Source of the DNA: Kribbella steppae
GTDB taxonomy: Bacteria > Actinomycetota > Actinomycetes > Propionibacteriales > Kribbellaceae
NCBI RefSeq assembly: GCF_004342025.1
Contig: NZ_SLWN01000006.1
Location: 124,001-188,000 of the forward strand
DNA: 64,000 nt
Direction of reading: 5' to 3'
The notes below the pieces were generated by a model. The model was not told the DNA's origin. It searched no databases and saw only the letters and a program-made list of their open reading frames with translations. This document shows, piece by piece, positions 28,100-36,363 of the stretch; position 1 is the stretch's first letter; the number at the start of each line of letters is the position of its first letter. The translations under genes and the position numbers were made by a program.

Positions 28100-29167
28100 A
28101 TGGTGACCGAGCTGCGCGGCCCGGTCCGGGTCGTCGGCGCCGGACTGATCGGTACGTCGATCGGCCTCGCGCTGGCCCGGTTGGGCGTGGTGGTGGAACT
28201 GGTCGACGCCGACCCGGACACCGCGCTGATGGCCGAGCGGATCGGGGCCGGTTCACGGCTGGTCCAGATCGAGCCGCAGCTCGTGGTGGTCGCCGTACCG
28301 CCGGACCACGTCGGTCAGGTGGTCGCCGAGCAGCTCGAGCAAACCGACGCGATCGTCACCGACGCCGCGAGCGTCAAGTCGAAGCCGCTCGCCGACGCAG
28401 CCCGGTTGACCGGCGATCTCAGCCGGTACGTCGGCAGTCACCCGATGGCGGGGTCGGAGCGGAACGGGCCCCTCGCTGCGCGAGCAGACCTGTTCGACGG
28501 AGCGACCTGGGCCATCACCCCGCACGAGACCAGCGCACCTGAAGCGGTCGAGCTCGTCCGGCGGCTGGCCGAGGCGTCCGGCGCGCGGACGGTCGAGCTG
28601 TCGGTCGAGGACCACGACCTCGCGGTGGCGCGGGTCTCGCACCTGCCGCACCTGATGTCGGCCCTGGCCGCCGGGACGTTGGTGGACGCGCCGAACTCAC
28701 ATCTCCAGCTGTCCGGCCAGGGGGTGCGGGACGTGACCCGGATCGCGGCCGGCGACCCGAAGCTGTGGACCCAGATCGTGTCCGCGAACTCGACCGCGCT
28801 GACCGGTCTGCTGGAGCAGATCCGCGGCGAACTGGACCGCGTTCTTGTTGCCCTGGGCAAGGAGGAGGCGGCCGAGGAGCTGACGACGATCCTCGGGCAG
28901 GGCGTGTCGGGTGCGGTCCGGGTGCCGGGTAAGCACGGTGCGCCGCACATCGATCTCGTCACTGTCCTGGTGACCATCCCCGACCGGCCGGGGCAGCTGG
29001 CCCGGCTGTTCGCCGACGCCGCCGAGTCCGGCGCCAACGTCGAGGACCTGCGGATCGACCACAGCCCGGGCCGCCCGGTCGGTGAGGTCGAGCTGGCCGT
29101 CAAACCCGGCTCGGTCGACCAGTTGGTCGACGTCCTGACCGAGCGTGGTTGGGTCGTCCACCGCTAG
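28100..29167 (+). CDS. tyrA: Prephenate dehydrogenase with C-terminal ACT domain
   Basis: 355 residues. NAD-dependent oxidative decarboxylation of prephenate to 4-hydroxyphenylpyruvate. The nucleotide-binding motif VRVVGAGLIGTSIGLALARL begins at residue ~7. GSHPMAGSERNGPLAARADL holds the catalytic His of the family, and VEDHDLAVARVSHLPHLMSA the second conserved His region. Residues ~280-355 (LVTVLVTIPDRPGQLARLFA, VEDLRIDHSPGRPVGEVELA) form an ACT domain, which suggests feedback control by tyrosine. The start is GTG 28100, or nearby. It follows aroH closely and precedes cmk by 71 bases. Confidence 0.94.
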   Translation: MVTELRGPVRVVGAGLIGTSIGLALARLGVVVELVDADPDTALMAERIGAGSRLVQIEPQLVVVAVPPDHVGQVVAEQLEQTDAIVTDAASVKSKPLADAARLTGDLSRYVGSHPMAGSERNGPLAARADLFDGATWAITPHETSAPEAVELVRRLAEASGARTVELSVEDHDLAVARVSHLPHLMSALAAGTLVDAPNSHLQLSGQGVRDVTRIAAGDPKLWTQIVSANSTALTGLLEQIRGELDRVLVALGKEEAAEELTTILGQGVSGAVRVPGKHGAPHIDLVTVLVTIPDRPGQLARLFADAAESGANVEDLRIDHSPGRPVGEVELAVKPGSVDQLVDVLTERGWVVHR

Positions 29168-29238
29168 TCGCCGTACAGGAGTCACCCGCAGCCGGTCCTG
29201 ATCGGGGGATTGTCCCCGCCCACGGGTAACCTCTGGGC

Positions 29239-29925
29239 ATGATCATCGCTGTGGACGGGCCGAGTGGCTCGGGTAAGTCGAGCACGGCCCGAGGCGTCGC
29301 CACCAGACTGGGGCTGCGCTACCTCGACACCGGTGCGACGTACCGCGCCGTGACGTGGTCGGCGCTCGAGCACGGTCTCGACCTGGACGACACGGAAGCG
29401 GTGGCCCAGCGGTCGCGCGAACTGCGGCTGGAGGTCAGCACCGACCCCGGGAAGCAGTTCGTGATCGCCGACGGCGTCGACGTGACCAGCGCGATCCGGG
29501 AGCCGCGGATCAGCGAGAGCGTCAGCAAGATCGCCACCAACCTGGACGTCCGCAAGGAGCTGGTCCGGCGGCAGCGCGAGATCATCGACGACGCCCAGCC
29601 GACCGGCGGGATCGTGGTCGAGGGCCGCGACATCGCCACCGTGGTCGCGACCGACGCGGAGCTGAAGGTGCACCTCACCGCCGACCAGGACGCCCGGCTG
29701 GCCCGGCGCGGCGCGGAGCTGACGGCCGGGGCGGTGACGGCCGAGCAGTTGCGCGACCAGATCGTCCGCCGGGACGCCGACGACGCCACCGTCTCGCAGT
29801 TCCTGGTGGCCTCGGACGGCGCGGTCACCGTCGACTCGACGCACCTGTCTCTGGAGGAGGTCGTCGACGTGATCAGCAGACTGGCGAAGGAGGCCGAGGC
29901 CGCCCCGCGCGACCGGGAGTCATGA
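29239..29925 (+). CDS. cmk: Cytidylate kinase
   Basis: 228 residues; phosphorylates CMP and dCMP with ATP. The P-loop AVDGPSGSGKSSTARGVATR, the substrate loop LRYLDTGATYRAVTW, and VEGRDIATVVATDAELKVHL with the downstream QDARLARRGAEL are standard blocks. ATG 29239. Its stop (TGA 29923-29925) overlaps an ATG at 29922 that opens an 81-codon frame made of repeat copies leading to plsC. The cmk-plsC-der order is common in actinobacteria. Confidence 0.95.
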   Translation: MIIAVDGPSGSGKSSTARGVATRLGLRYLDTGATYRAVTWSALEHGLDLDDTEAVAQRSRELRLEVSTDPGKQFVIADGVDVTSAIREPRISESVSKIATNLDVRKELVRRQREIIDDAQPTGGIVVEGRDIATVVATDAELKVHLTADQDARLARRGAELTAGAVTAEQLRDQIVRRDADDATVSQFLVASDGAVTVDSTHLSLEEVVDVISRLAKEAEAAPRDRES

Positions 29926-30170
29926 CAGTGCTTTTGGCCGGGCCTCCGGCACCGGCGTGGTCATGGGGCTTTGACTCCCGGCCTTCCCTCGTCACTTCAG
30001 TCGCTGTGCTTTTGGCCGCGCCTCCGGCGCGGCGGGTCATGGGGCCTTGGCTCCCGGCCTTCCCTCGTCACTTCAGTCGCTTCGCTCCCTGCGCTCCTCA
30101 GTCCAGGCTGGGAGGCCCCATGACCGTGCTCCCTGCGCTCCTCAGTCCAGGCTGGGAGGCCCCGTGACCG
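29922..30170 (+). repeat. Composite repeat block between cmk and plsC with an 81-codon frame
   Basis: The unit begins ATGACCGTGCTTTTGGCC, has a GGTCATGGGGCCTTGGCTCCC middle and ends CAGGCTGGGAGGCCCC directly before a new (A/G)TGACCG. Copies seen: the first half (29928-30005), a whole unit (30006-30127) and the last half (30121-30170). A further half copy lies inverted at 15134-15184. An 81-codon frame runs from ATG 29922 (overlapping the cmk stop) to TGA 30165-30167 (overlapping the plsC GTG). It has no recognisable domain. I see it as repeat-derived sequence that keeps translation coupled, not as a proven gene. Confidence 0.65.
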
Positions 30171-30892
30171 CAGAACTGACCGGGCATCGGGAGCTGCCGC
30201 GTACTGATGACCTGGCCTCGTTGCCCTATCGGCTCGCGCTGCCGGCCCGCAGGATCGCCAGGCCCTACTTCCGGCGCAAGTACAGGCTCACCATCCACCA
30301 CGAGGACCGGTTCCCGCGGACCGGTCCGGTGCTGATGACCCCGAACCACCTGAGTCTGCTCGACGGGCCGCTGCTGGGTGCGATCGCGCCCCGGATGCTG
30401 CACCAGCTCGGCAAGATCGAGGCCTTCGGCGGTCTGCAGGGCCGGACGCTGCGGCGGTTCGGCCAGATCCCGGTCGATCGGTCGACGTACGACGTACGGG
30501 CCGTCCGGCAGTCCATCAAGGTGCTCCGGGACGGCCGGGTGCTGAACATCTACCCGGAGGGGACCCGCGGCGCGGGTGATTTCAGCCGGATCCGGACCGG
30601 GGTGGCGTATCTGGCCATGGTGACCGGGGCGCCGATCCTGCCGGTGGCGCTGCTCGGGACCAGGCTGCCGCACGGTGACGTGGAGGGTTTTCCACCGGCC
30701 GGGAGCCGGGTGGACGTGGTCTATGGCGAGGCCTTCACGATCGACCGCGTACCCTTTCCCAGGAGGCATTCCGACGTACGGGCGGTTGCCGACCAGATCG
30801 GCGATGTGCTGCGCGCCCATGTCAGGGCGGCCGTCGAAGCGACCGGCCACCCGCTCCCGGGTGCGCCAGACAAGAAGGATCCTGATGAGTGA
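30164..30892 (+). CDS. plsC: 1-acyl-sn-glycerol-3-phosphate acyltransferase (PlsC-like)
   Basis: 242 residues from GTG 30164. Adds the second acyl chain in phospholipid synthesis. The HX4D acyltransferase motif is NHLSLLDGP, and NIYPEGTRGAGDFSRIRTGV is the EGTR motif that binds the acceptor phosphate. IAPRMLHQLGKIEAFGGLQG and RFGQIPVDRSTYD lie between. The ribosome binding site (GGGAGG) and start codon lie within the last repeat copy at 30131-30170. In-frame codons further upstream are repeat sequence, so I do not extend the gene. The stop overlaps der by 8 bases (ATGAGTGA). Confidence 0.92.
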   Translation: MTAELTGHRELPRTDDLASLPYRLALPARRIARPYFRRKYRLTIHHEDRFPRTGPVLMTPNHLSLLDGPLLGAIAPRMLHQLGKIEAFGGLQGRTLRRFGQIPVDRSTYDVRAVRQSIKVLRDGRVLNIYPEGTRGAGDFSRIRTGVAYLAMVTGAPILPVALLGTRLPHGDVEGFPPAGSRVDVVYGEAFTIDRVPFPRRHSDVRAVADQIGDVLRAHVRAAVEATGHPLPGAPDKKDPDE

Positions 30893-32264
30893 CCTGCCCA
30901 CCGGCTACGACTTTGCCGAGCCCACGCACGACCGTGAAGACAGCGGTCCGCTGCCCGTGCTCGCGATCGTCGGTCGTCCGAATGTGGGCAAATCCACGCT
31001 CGTGAACCGCATCATCGGCCGCCGCGAGGCCGTCGTCGAGGACACCCCGGGCGTCACCCGGGACCGGGTCTCGTACGACGCCAACTGGGCCGGCCGCGGC
31101 TTCACCGTGGTCGACACCGGCGGCTGGGACCCGGACGCGGTCGGGATGGCCGCGCTGGTCGCCGCCCAGGCCGAGGTCGCCATCAACGCCGCCGACGCGG
31201 TGCTGTTCGTGGTCGACGCGACGGTCGGGATCACCGACGCGGACGAGGCCGTCGTCCGGGTACTGCGCAAGTCCGGCAAGCCCGTCGTGCTGGCCGCGAA
31301 CAAGGTCGACGACCAGCGGGTCGAGTCCGAGGCGATGAACCTGTGGAGCCTCGGCATCGGCGAGCCGTTCCCGGTCTCGGGGATGCACGGCCGCGGTACC
31401 GGCGACATGCTGGACGCCGTCCTGGCCGCGCTGCCCGAGGCGCCGCCGGAGCGCGACCCCGAGGCCGGCGGACCGCGCCGGGTCGCGATCGTCGGCAAGC
31501 CGAACGTGGGCAAGTCCTCGCTGCTGAACAAGGTCGCCAAGGAGGACCGCGTCGTCGTCAGCGACGTCGCCGGTACGACGGTCGACCCGGTGGACGAGCT
31601 GATCACGCTCGGCGGCAAGGAGTGGCGGTTCATCGACACGGCCGGCATCCGGCGGAAGGTGAAGAACGTCCAGGGGCACGAGTACTACGCCTCCCTGCGG
31701 ACCAACGCGGCGATCGAGCGGGCCGAGGTCGTCGTGGTCGTGATCGACTCCTCCGAGACGATGTCGGAGCAGGACCTGCGGATCATGAACGCGGTCGAGG
31801 AGGCCGGCAAGGCGCTGGTGATCGCGTACAACAAGTGGGACCTGGTCGACGAGGACCGGCGTTACTACCTCGAGCGTGAGATCGACCGCGACCTGGTCCA
31901 GTTCCGGTGGGCGCCGCGGGTGAACATCAGCGCGCTGACCGGCCGTCACATGGAGAAGCTGGTGCCGGCCATCGAGGCGGCGCTGGACGGCTGGCAGACC
32001 CGCGTCCCGACCGGCCAGCTGAATGCGTTCCTCGGCCGGCTGGTGGCGGCACATCCGCACCCGGTCCGGTCCGGCAAGCAGCCGAAGATCCTGTTCGGCA
32101 CCCAGGCGACCACGATGCCGCCGACGTTCGCGATCTTCACCTCCGGGCAGATCGAGCCGTCGTACCAGCGCTTCATCGAACGCCGCCTGCGCGAGGACTT
32201 CGGCTTCGTCGGCAGCCCCGTCCACGTCCAGATCCGGGCCCGCCAGAAGAACAAGAAGCGCTAA
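30885..32264 (+). CDS. der: Ribosome-biogenesis GTPase Der (EngA)
   Basis: 459 residues from ATG 30885, which overlaps the plsC stop. Two tandem G domains are clear: GRPNVGKSTLVNR with DTGGWDPD, then GKPNVGKSSLLNKV with DTAGIRRK. NKVD and NKWD are the two specificity motifs. The C-terminal KH-like domain ends in a basic tail (QKNKKR). Der assists maturation of the 50S subunit and is essential in most bacteria. The chain of overlapping genes plsC-der, with cmk just before, points to one operon. Confidence 0.96.
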   Translation: MSDLPTGYDFAEPTHDREDSGPLPVLAIVGRPNVGKSTLVNRIIGRREAVVEDTPGVTRDRVSYDANWAGRGFTVVDTGGWDPDAVGMAALVAAQAEVAINAADAVLFVVDATVGITDADEAVVRVLRKSGKPVVLAANKVDDQRVESEAMNLWSLGIGEPFPVSGMHGRGTGDMLDAVLAALPEAPPERDPEAGGPRRVAIVGKPNVGKSSLLNKVAKEDRVVVSDVAGTTVDPVDELITLGGKEWRFIDTAGIRRKVKNVQGHEYYASLRTNAAIERAEVVVVVIDSSETMSEQDLRIMNAVEEAGKALVIAYNKWDLVDEDRRYYLEREIDRDLVQFRWAPRVNISALTGRHMEKLVPAIEAALDGWQTRVPTGQLNAFLGRLVAAHPHPVRSGKQPKILFGTQATTMPPTFAIFTSGQIEPSYQRFIERRLREDFGFVGSPVHVQIRARQKNKKR

Positions 32265-32333
32265 CGGGTGCTGGTCAGAACGGCCGCGCGGATGGGGTAA
32301 GGTATTCCCCGGCTCGCTGGTTGGAGCCGGTTC

Positions 32334-32407
32334 CGGGCTGTGGCCTAGTCAGGTAAGGCGCTTGTCTGGGGGACAAGAGATCCCGAGTTCAAATCTCGGC
32401 AGCCCGA
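32334..32407 (+). tRNA. tRNA-Pro, anticodon GGG
   Basis: 74-base cloverleaf: acceptor CGGGCTG pairs with CAGCCCG over 7 bp, with T8 and discriminator A73. D stem GCCT/AGGC. Anticodon stem CTTGT/ACAAG with loop CTGGGGG, which gives GGG and reads CCC/CCU proline codons. T stem CCGAG/CTCGG with loop TTCAAAT. The C1-G72 pair is typical of bacterial tRNA-Pro. The 3' CCA is not encoded. It is a single tRNA gene downstream of der, followed at once by a terminator hairpin. Confidence 0.95.
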
Positions 32408-32412
32408 CGCGA

Positions 32413-32449
32413 CAAGAGGGGCATCGGCACACCGCCGGTGCCCCTCTTG
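32413..32449. terminator. Terminator hairpin between tRNA-Pro and the convergent MMPL gene
   Basis: CAAGAGGGGCA (32413-32423) pairs perfectly with TGCCCCTCTTG (32439-32449), giving an 11-bp stem around a 15-base loop that can itself pair further. It begins 6 bases after the tRNA and ends 5 bases before the stop of the convergent transporter gene, so it probably works in both directions. Confidence 0.75.
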
Positions 32450-32453
32450 CTGT

Positions 32454-34625
32454 CTAGTCGACGGTGACGAGTTCTTTGCGGTCCGGTTCGTCGGGGGCGC
32501 GGAGGGTTTCGCCTTCGATGTCGACCTTGGGGGTGATCCGGTCGAGCCACTTCGGGAACCACCAGGCGCGGTCGCCGAGCAGGCTGAGGACGGCCGGGAC
32601 CAGCGTCATCCGGACGACGAAGGCGTCGATCAGGACACCGATGGTCAGGCCGAAGCCGATCGCCTTGATGATCGGGTCGTGCACCATGATGAAGCCGGCG
32701 AACACCGACGCCATGATGAGGGCCGCCGCGGTCACCACCCGGGCGCCGTGACCGAGACCCTCGACGGTCGCCTCGGTCGCGTGCTTGCCGTGCACGAACT
32801 CCTCCCGGACCCGGGACACGATGAACACCTCGTAGTCCATCGCCAGCCCGAACAGCACGCCCATCATGATGATCGGCAGGAAGCTGACCAGCGGCCCGGG
32901 TGAGTCCACCCCGAGGAGTTCCGCACCCCACCCCTGCTGGAACACCGCGACCGTGATCCCGAACGTGGCGCCGATGGTCAACACGAACCCGAGCGTCGCC
33001 TTCAGCGGGACGAGCAGCGACCGGAACGCCAGCAGCAACAGCAGGAACGACAACCCGATGACGATCAGCAGGTACGTCGGTAACGCGTCGGACAGCTTGT
33101 TGGACACATCGACCCCGACAGCCGTGTTGCCGGTCACCGAGATCGTCGCGTCACCAGTGGCGAGCGGTTGTACAGCGGCGCGCAGGTTCTTCACCAGGTC
33201 CGCGGTCTGCTCCGTGGCCGGACCACTGGCCGGGATCACCTGCAGCAGCCGCGTCGCCCCGTCCGCACTCGCCGGACCGGGCTGTGCGGCCACGACATCC
33301 TTCAGCCCTTGGGTCTTGGCCAGCACCTGCTCGACCACTGCGCCGGAGGTCGCCGGGGTGTTGCTCTTCACAACGACGACCAGCGGACCGTTGGCACCCG
33401 GACCGAACGCGGCCGAGGTCAGGTCATAGGCGACGCGCTGATTCGTCCCGGCCGCCGCCGACGCGCCATCCGGCAACGCGAGCTGCATGTCCTTGACCGG
33501 AATCGCCAGCAGGCCGAGCCCGATGATGCCGAGGGCAACGATGGGAACACGGAACCGGGTGGTGAACCGGCCCCAGCGGAACCCGAAGCCTTCGACCGGC
33601 GCCGCCGTCGGGGCCTTCCGAAGCTTGCGGGGGAGGATCCGCTTGCCAACGAATCCGAGCAACGCCGGCAGCAGCGTCAACGCGACCAGTACGGCGGTGA
33701 GTACGGTCGCCGCAGCCGCAAAGCCCATCGCGGTGAGGAACGGAACCCCGACCACACTGAGCCCGGCCAGCGCGATCACGACGGTCGCGCCGGCGAACAA
33801 CACCGCCGAACCCGCGGTCGCGGTGGCGCGGCCGACCGACTCCTCCTCGTCCATGCCCTCGGCGAGCTGCGTCCGGTGCCGCGAGCTGATGAACAACGCG
33901 TAGTCGATGCCGACCGCCAGCCCCAGCATCAATGCCAGGATCGGCGCGGTCGACGAGACATCGGCGAACGCGGTGACCAGGAACAGCCCGGCCATTCCCG
34001 CGAGTACGCCGAGCAGCGCGGTGAGCAGCGTCATCCCCGCGGCGACCAGCGAGCCGAAGGTGACGATCAGTACGACGGCCGCGACCGCGACACCGATCAC
34101 CTCGGTCGCCCCGACCTCCGGTACGCCGCCGACGATCTGGCCGCCCGGGACCACCTGAAGATCCCCGGAGCTGAGGCCGCTCAGACCGTCGTACGCCTCG
34201 GTGCTCTCCTTCGCGAGCTCGTCGGCCGGCTTGTCGAACTGCACGCTGATCAGGCCGGTGGCGCCGTCCGGGCTGATCGCCTTGCTGGTGAAGGGGTCGA
34301 TCGCGGCGATCACCGCGGGGACCTTCGCCACCTGCGCGACCGTCGTACCGACGGCGGCCTTCACGGCCGGGTCGGCGAGAGTCTTGCCCTCGGGTGCTTT
34401 GACCACCACGGTCGCGGAGGCGCCGCTCGCCGCGGGCAACTCGGTCTTCAGGGCGTCGAGCGCGCGCTGCGACTCGGTGCCCGGGATCGAGAAGGTGTTC
34501 GTCGTCTTGCCGCCGAGAGTCAGTGCGCCGACGCCCAGCAGGACGAGGAAGACCGCCCAGACGGCGGCGACGAGGCGCCGGCGCTGGTAGGAGAACCGGC
34601 CGAGCCGGTACAGCAGATTGGCCAT
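32454..34625 (-). CDS. MMPL-family (RND superfamily) membrane transporter
   Basis: 723 residues from ATG 34625. One N-terminal membrane helix (LVAAVWAVFLVLLGVGALTL), a large extracytoplasmic loop, then a helix cluster with the MMPL signature GLAVGIDYALFISSRHRTQL. The second half repeats the plan, with MGVLFGLAMDYEVFIVSRVR as the twin motif and GFIMVHDPIIKAIGFGLTIG next. MmpL-type proteins export lipids, drugs or siderophore-like molecules using the proton gradient. A TetR regulator lies directly upstream on the same strand, so drug- or lipid-responsive control is likely. The substrate is not known. Confidence 0.93.
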   Translation of the reverse strand: MANLLYRLGRFSYQRRRLVAAVWAVFLVLLGVGALTLGGKTTNTFSIPGTESQRALDALKTELPAASGASATVVVKAPEGKTLADPAVKAAVGTTVAQVAKVPAVIAAIDPFTSKAISPDGATGLISVQFDKPADELAKESTEAYDGLSGLSSGDLQVVPGGQIVGGVPEVGATEVIGVAVAAVVLIVTFGSLVAAGMTLLTALLGVLAGMAGLFLVTAFADVSSTAPILALMLGLAVGIDYALFISSRHRTQLAEGMDEEESVGRATATAGSAVLFAGATVVIALAGLSVVGVPFLTAMGFAAAATVLTAVLVALTLLPALLGFVGKRILPRKLRKAPTAAPVEGFGFRWGRFTTRFRVPIVALGIIGLGLLAIPVKDMQLALPDGASAAAGTNQRVAYDLTSAAFGPGANGPLVVVVKSNTPATSGAVVEQVLAKTQGLKDVVAAQPGPASADGATRLLQVIPASGPATEQTADLVKNLRAAVQPLATGDATISVTGNTAVGVDVSNKLSDALPTYLLIVIGLSFLLLLLAFRSLLVPLKATLGFVLTIGATFGITVAVFQQGWGAELLGVDSPGPLVSFLPIIMMGVLFGLAMDYEVFIVSRVREEFVHGKHATEATVEGLGHGARVVTAAALIMASVFAGFIMVHDPIIKAIGFGLTIGVLIDAFVVRMTLVPAVLSLLGDRAWWFPKWLDRITPKVDIEGETLRAPDEPDRKELVTVD

Positions 34626-34678
34626 CGAGAGATGCGTCCGTTCGTGTGCAGGGAGACCGGGCACCCGCGGGCACCGGG

Positions 34679-34745
34679 CAGCTGGATCAGGCAGCTGAAT
34701 CAGGCGGTTGGATCAGGCGGTTGTGACGAAGCAGTTGTGATGGGC
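34679..34745 (-). repeat. Imperfect 13-bp tandem repeat upstream of the MMPL gene
   Basis: About five copies of a CAG/CGG-(C/T)TG-GATCAGG-like 13-bp unit lie in the 128 bases between the tetR stop and the MMPL start (for example GCAGCTGGATCAG, GCAGCTGAATCAG, GCGGTTGGATCAG). This stretch is the leader of the MMPL gene. I see no known protein-binding motif; it may reflect slippage. Confidence 0.45.
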
Positions 34746-34753
34746 GGTCGGGA

Positions 34754-35311
34754 TCAGGGGCGTCTGAGCAGTCGCCGCAGGGCGATGTCGCAGAGTCTTC
34801 GGAGTTCGTCGTCGGTGCGTCCGCCCGGATGGCGGCACTCGCCGAGTAGCCCGTTGACGGCGAACCGGGCCAGGTCGTGCTCGAGCGGATCGTCGGACCC
34901 GGCCATGTACCTGGTCAGCTTCATGCCGTCGGCGACCAGACCGGCGGTCTCGGGCATGTCCTCGATCACCGGGATGACGTCCTGGATGACGTCGATGACG
35001 CCGCGGTGCACGACGGCGAGGTCGGTGAACTGGCGGATCGCGATCTCTTGGACGACCGCCCGGGGCAGCCCGTCGACGGTCCTGATCAGCGCGGCGAGGT
35101 CGGCCGCGGCTGGTTCGAGCACGGCGGCCAGCACCGCGGGCTTGCCGTTGAAGTGGTAGAGCACCGTCGCCTTCGAGCAGCCGGCCGCGGTGGCGATGTC
35201 CTGCAGTGACGTCGCGTTGTAGCCCTTGGCCTGGAACAGGTCCATCGCCTGCCGCACGATCTCGTGCCTGGTCCGCTCCCGGACGGGGGTGGTGACTGCC
35301 ATGTCAGCCAT
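34754..35311 (-). CDS. TetR-family transcriptional repressor, probable regulator of the MMPL exporter
   Basis: 185 residues from ATG 35311 (ATG 35302 is possible). The N-terminal helix-turn-helix is clear: RHEIVRQAMDLFQAKGYNAT, SLQDIATAAGCSKATVLYHF. The C-terminal ligand domain is divergent, as usual. The longer open frame upstream is not coding, since it would run through two palindromic operators. It is 128 bases ahead of the MMPL gene on the same strand and divergent from the HtrA-like gene; both sets of genes may be under its control. Confidence 0.9.
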   Translation of the reverse strand: MADMAVTTPVRERTRHEIVRQAMDLFQAKGYNATSLQDIATAAGCSKATVLYHFNGKPAVLAAVLEPAAADLAALIRTVDGLPRAVVQEIAIRQFTDLAVVHRGVIDVIQDVIPVIEDMPETAGLVADGMKLTRYMAGSDDPLEHDLARFAVNGLLGECRHPGGRTDDELRRLCDIALRRLLRRP

Positions 35312-35315
35312 AGTC

Positions 35316-35350
35316 CTGACCGATCGGCCAGTTTTCAACCGATCGGTCAG
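35316..35350. promoter_or_regulatory. Pair of TetR operators in the tetR/protease divergent region
   Basis: CTGACCGATCGGCCAG (35316-35331) and the ACCGATCGGT core with flanking TCAG (35338-35350) are two near-identical palindromes built on CGATCG, with centres 19 bases apart. They start 4 bases before the tetR start codon and lie 70-100 bases before the protease gene. The arrangement fits two TetR dimers acting as autorepressor. Confidence 0.7.
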
Positions 35351-35418
35351 TTTTGTGGTCCGCCTCACCTGCTGACGCCGACTTGCTTGCGGTGTAATGC
35401 TGTAATCGGGAGGCGGAG

Positions 35419-36363
35419 ATGGCCGAAGAGACTGCTGGTGACGACGTACTGGACGCCTACTCCCGAGTGGTCTCGGGTGTGGCGGAGCATTTGATCCCGC
35501 GGGTGGCCAGCCTGCGGATCGCGAGCCGGCGCGGTGACTCGTCGGGGTCGGCGGTGGTGCTGACCGACGACGGCCACCTGCTGACGAACGCGCACGTGGT
35601 CGGCGGCGGCGAGCAGGCCACGGCGGAGTTCGCGGACGGTACGGCGGCACAGGCGCGGGTGATCGGCGTCGACCGGCTGTCCGATCTCGCCGTACTGCGG
35701 TCCGACCGGGAGATCCCCGATCCACCGGAGTACGGGGATGCCGACCAGTTGAAGGTCGGGAACCTGGTGGTTGCGGTCGGCAACCCGCTGGGACTGGCCG
35801 GGAGCGTGACGGCGGGCGTGATCAGCGCACTCGGCCGGTCGCTGCCGGTGCGGACTCCGAACGCGACCCGGATGATCGAGGACGTGATCCAGACCGACGC
35901 GGCGCTGAACCCGGGCAACTCCGGCGGAGCGCTTGCCGACGGCAACGGCCGGGTGATCGGCATCAACACCGCGGTGGCCGGCATCGGCCTCGGCCTAGCG
36001 GTGCCGATGAACCAGACCACCCGCCGGATCATCTACTCGCTGCTCCACGACGGCCGGGTACGACGTGCCTACCTCGGGCTGGTCACCACGCCGGCACCGC
36101 TGCGCCCACAACTCGCCGAACGCTTCGACCAGCGCACCGCGCTCCGTGTCGTCGAGGTGATCGCCGGGAGTCCCGCCGCCCAGGCCGGCCTCCGCCAAGG
36201 TGATCTCGTCCTGGCTGTCGACGGCGCACCGCTCCGCGACGCCCAGTCTCTCCAGCGCCTGCTCTTCGAAGACGCGATCAGCCGCCGCACCGAGATCACC
36301 GCCATCCGCAACGGCGCGCTGGTCGACGTCGTCGCGCTCCCTGCCGAACTCACTGACCGGTAG
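35419..36363 (+). CDS. HtrA-like serine protease with PDZ domain, no membrane anchor
   Basis: 314 residues. S1C trypsin-like domain with a full triad: His59 in LLTNAHVV, Asp89 in DRLSDLAVL, Ser168 in NPGNSGGALAD. Residues ~225-310 form a PDZ domain (LRVVEVIAGSPAAQAGLRQG, DLVLAVDGAPL). HtrA proteins normally carry a signal or membrane helix, but this one starts MAEETAGDDVLDAYSRVVSG and has no hydrophobic segment, so it should be cytosolic. ATG 35419 follows GGGAGGCGGAG. It is divergent from tetR and shares its operator region. Confidence 0.9.
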   Translation: MAEETAGDDVLDAYSRVVSGVAEHLIPRVASLRIASRRGDSSGSAVVLTDDGHLLTNAHVVGGGEQATAEFADGTAAQARVIGVDRLSDLAVLRSDREIPDPPEYGDADQLKVGNLVVAVGNPLGLAGSVTAGVISALGRSLPVRTPNATRMIEDVIQTDAALNPGNSGGALADGNGRVIGINTAVAGIGLGLAVPMNQTTRRIIYSLLHDGRVRRAYLGLVTTPAPLRPQLAERFDQRTALRVVEVIAGSPAAQAGLRQGDLVLAVDGAPLRDAQSLQRLLFEDAISRRTEITAIRNGALVDVVALPAELTDR

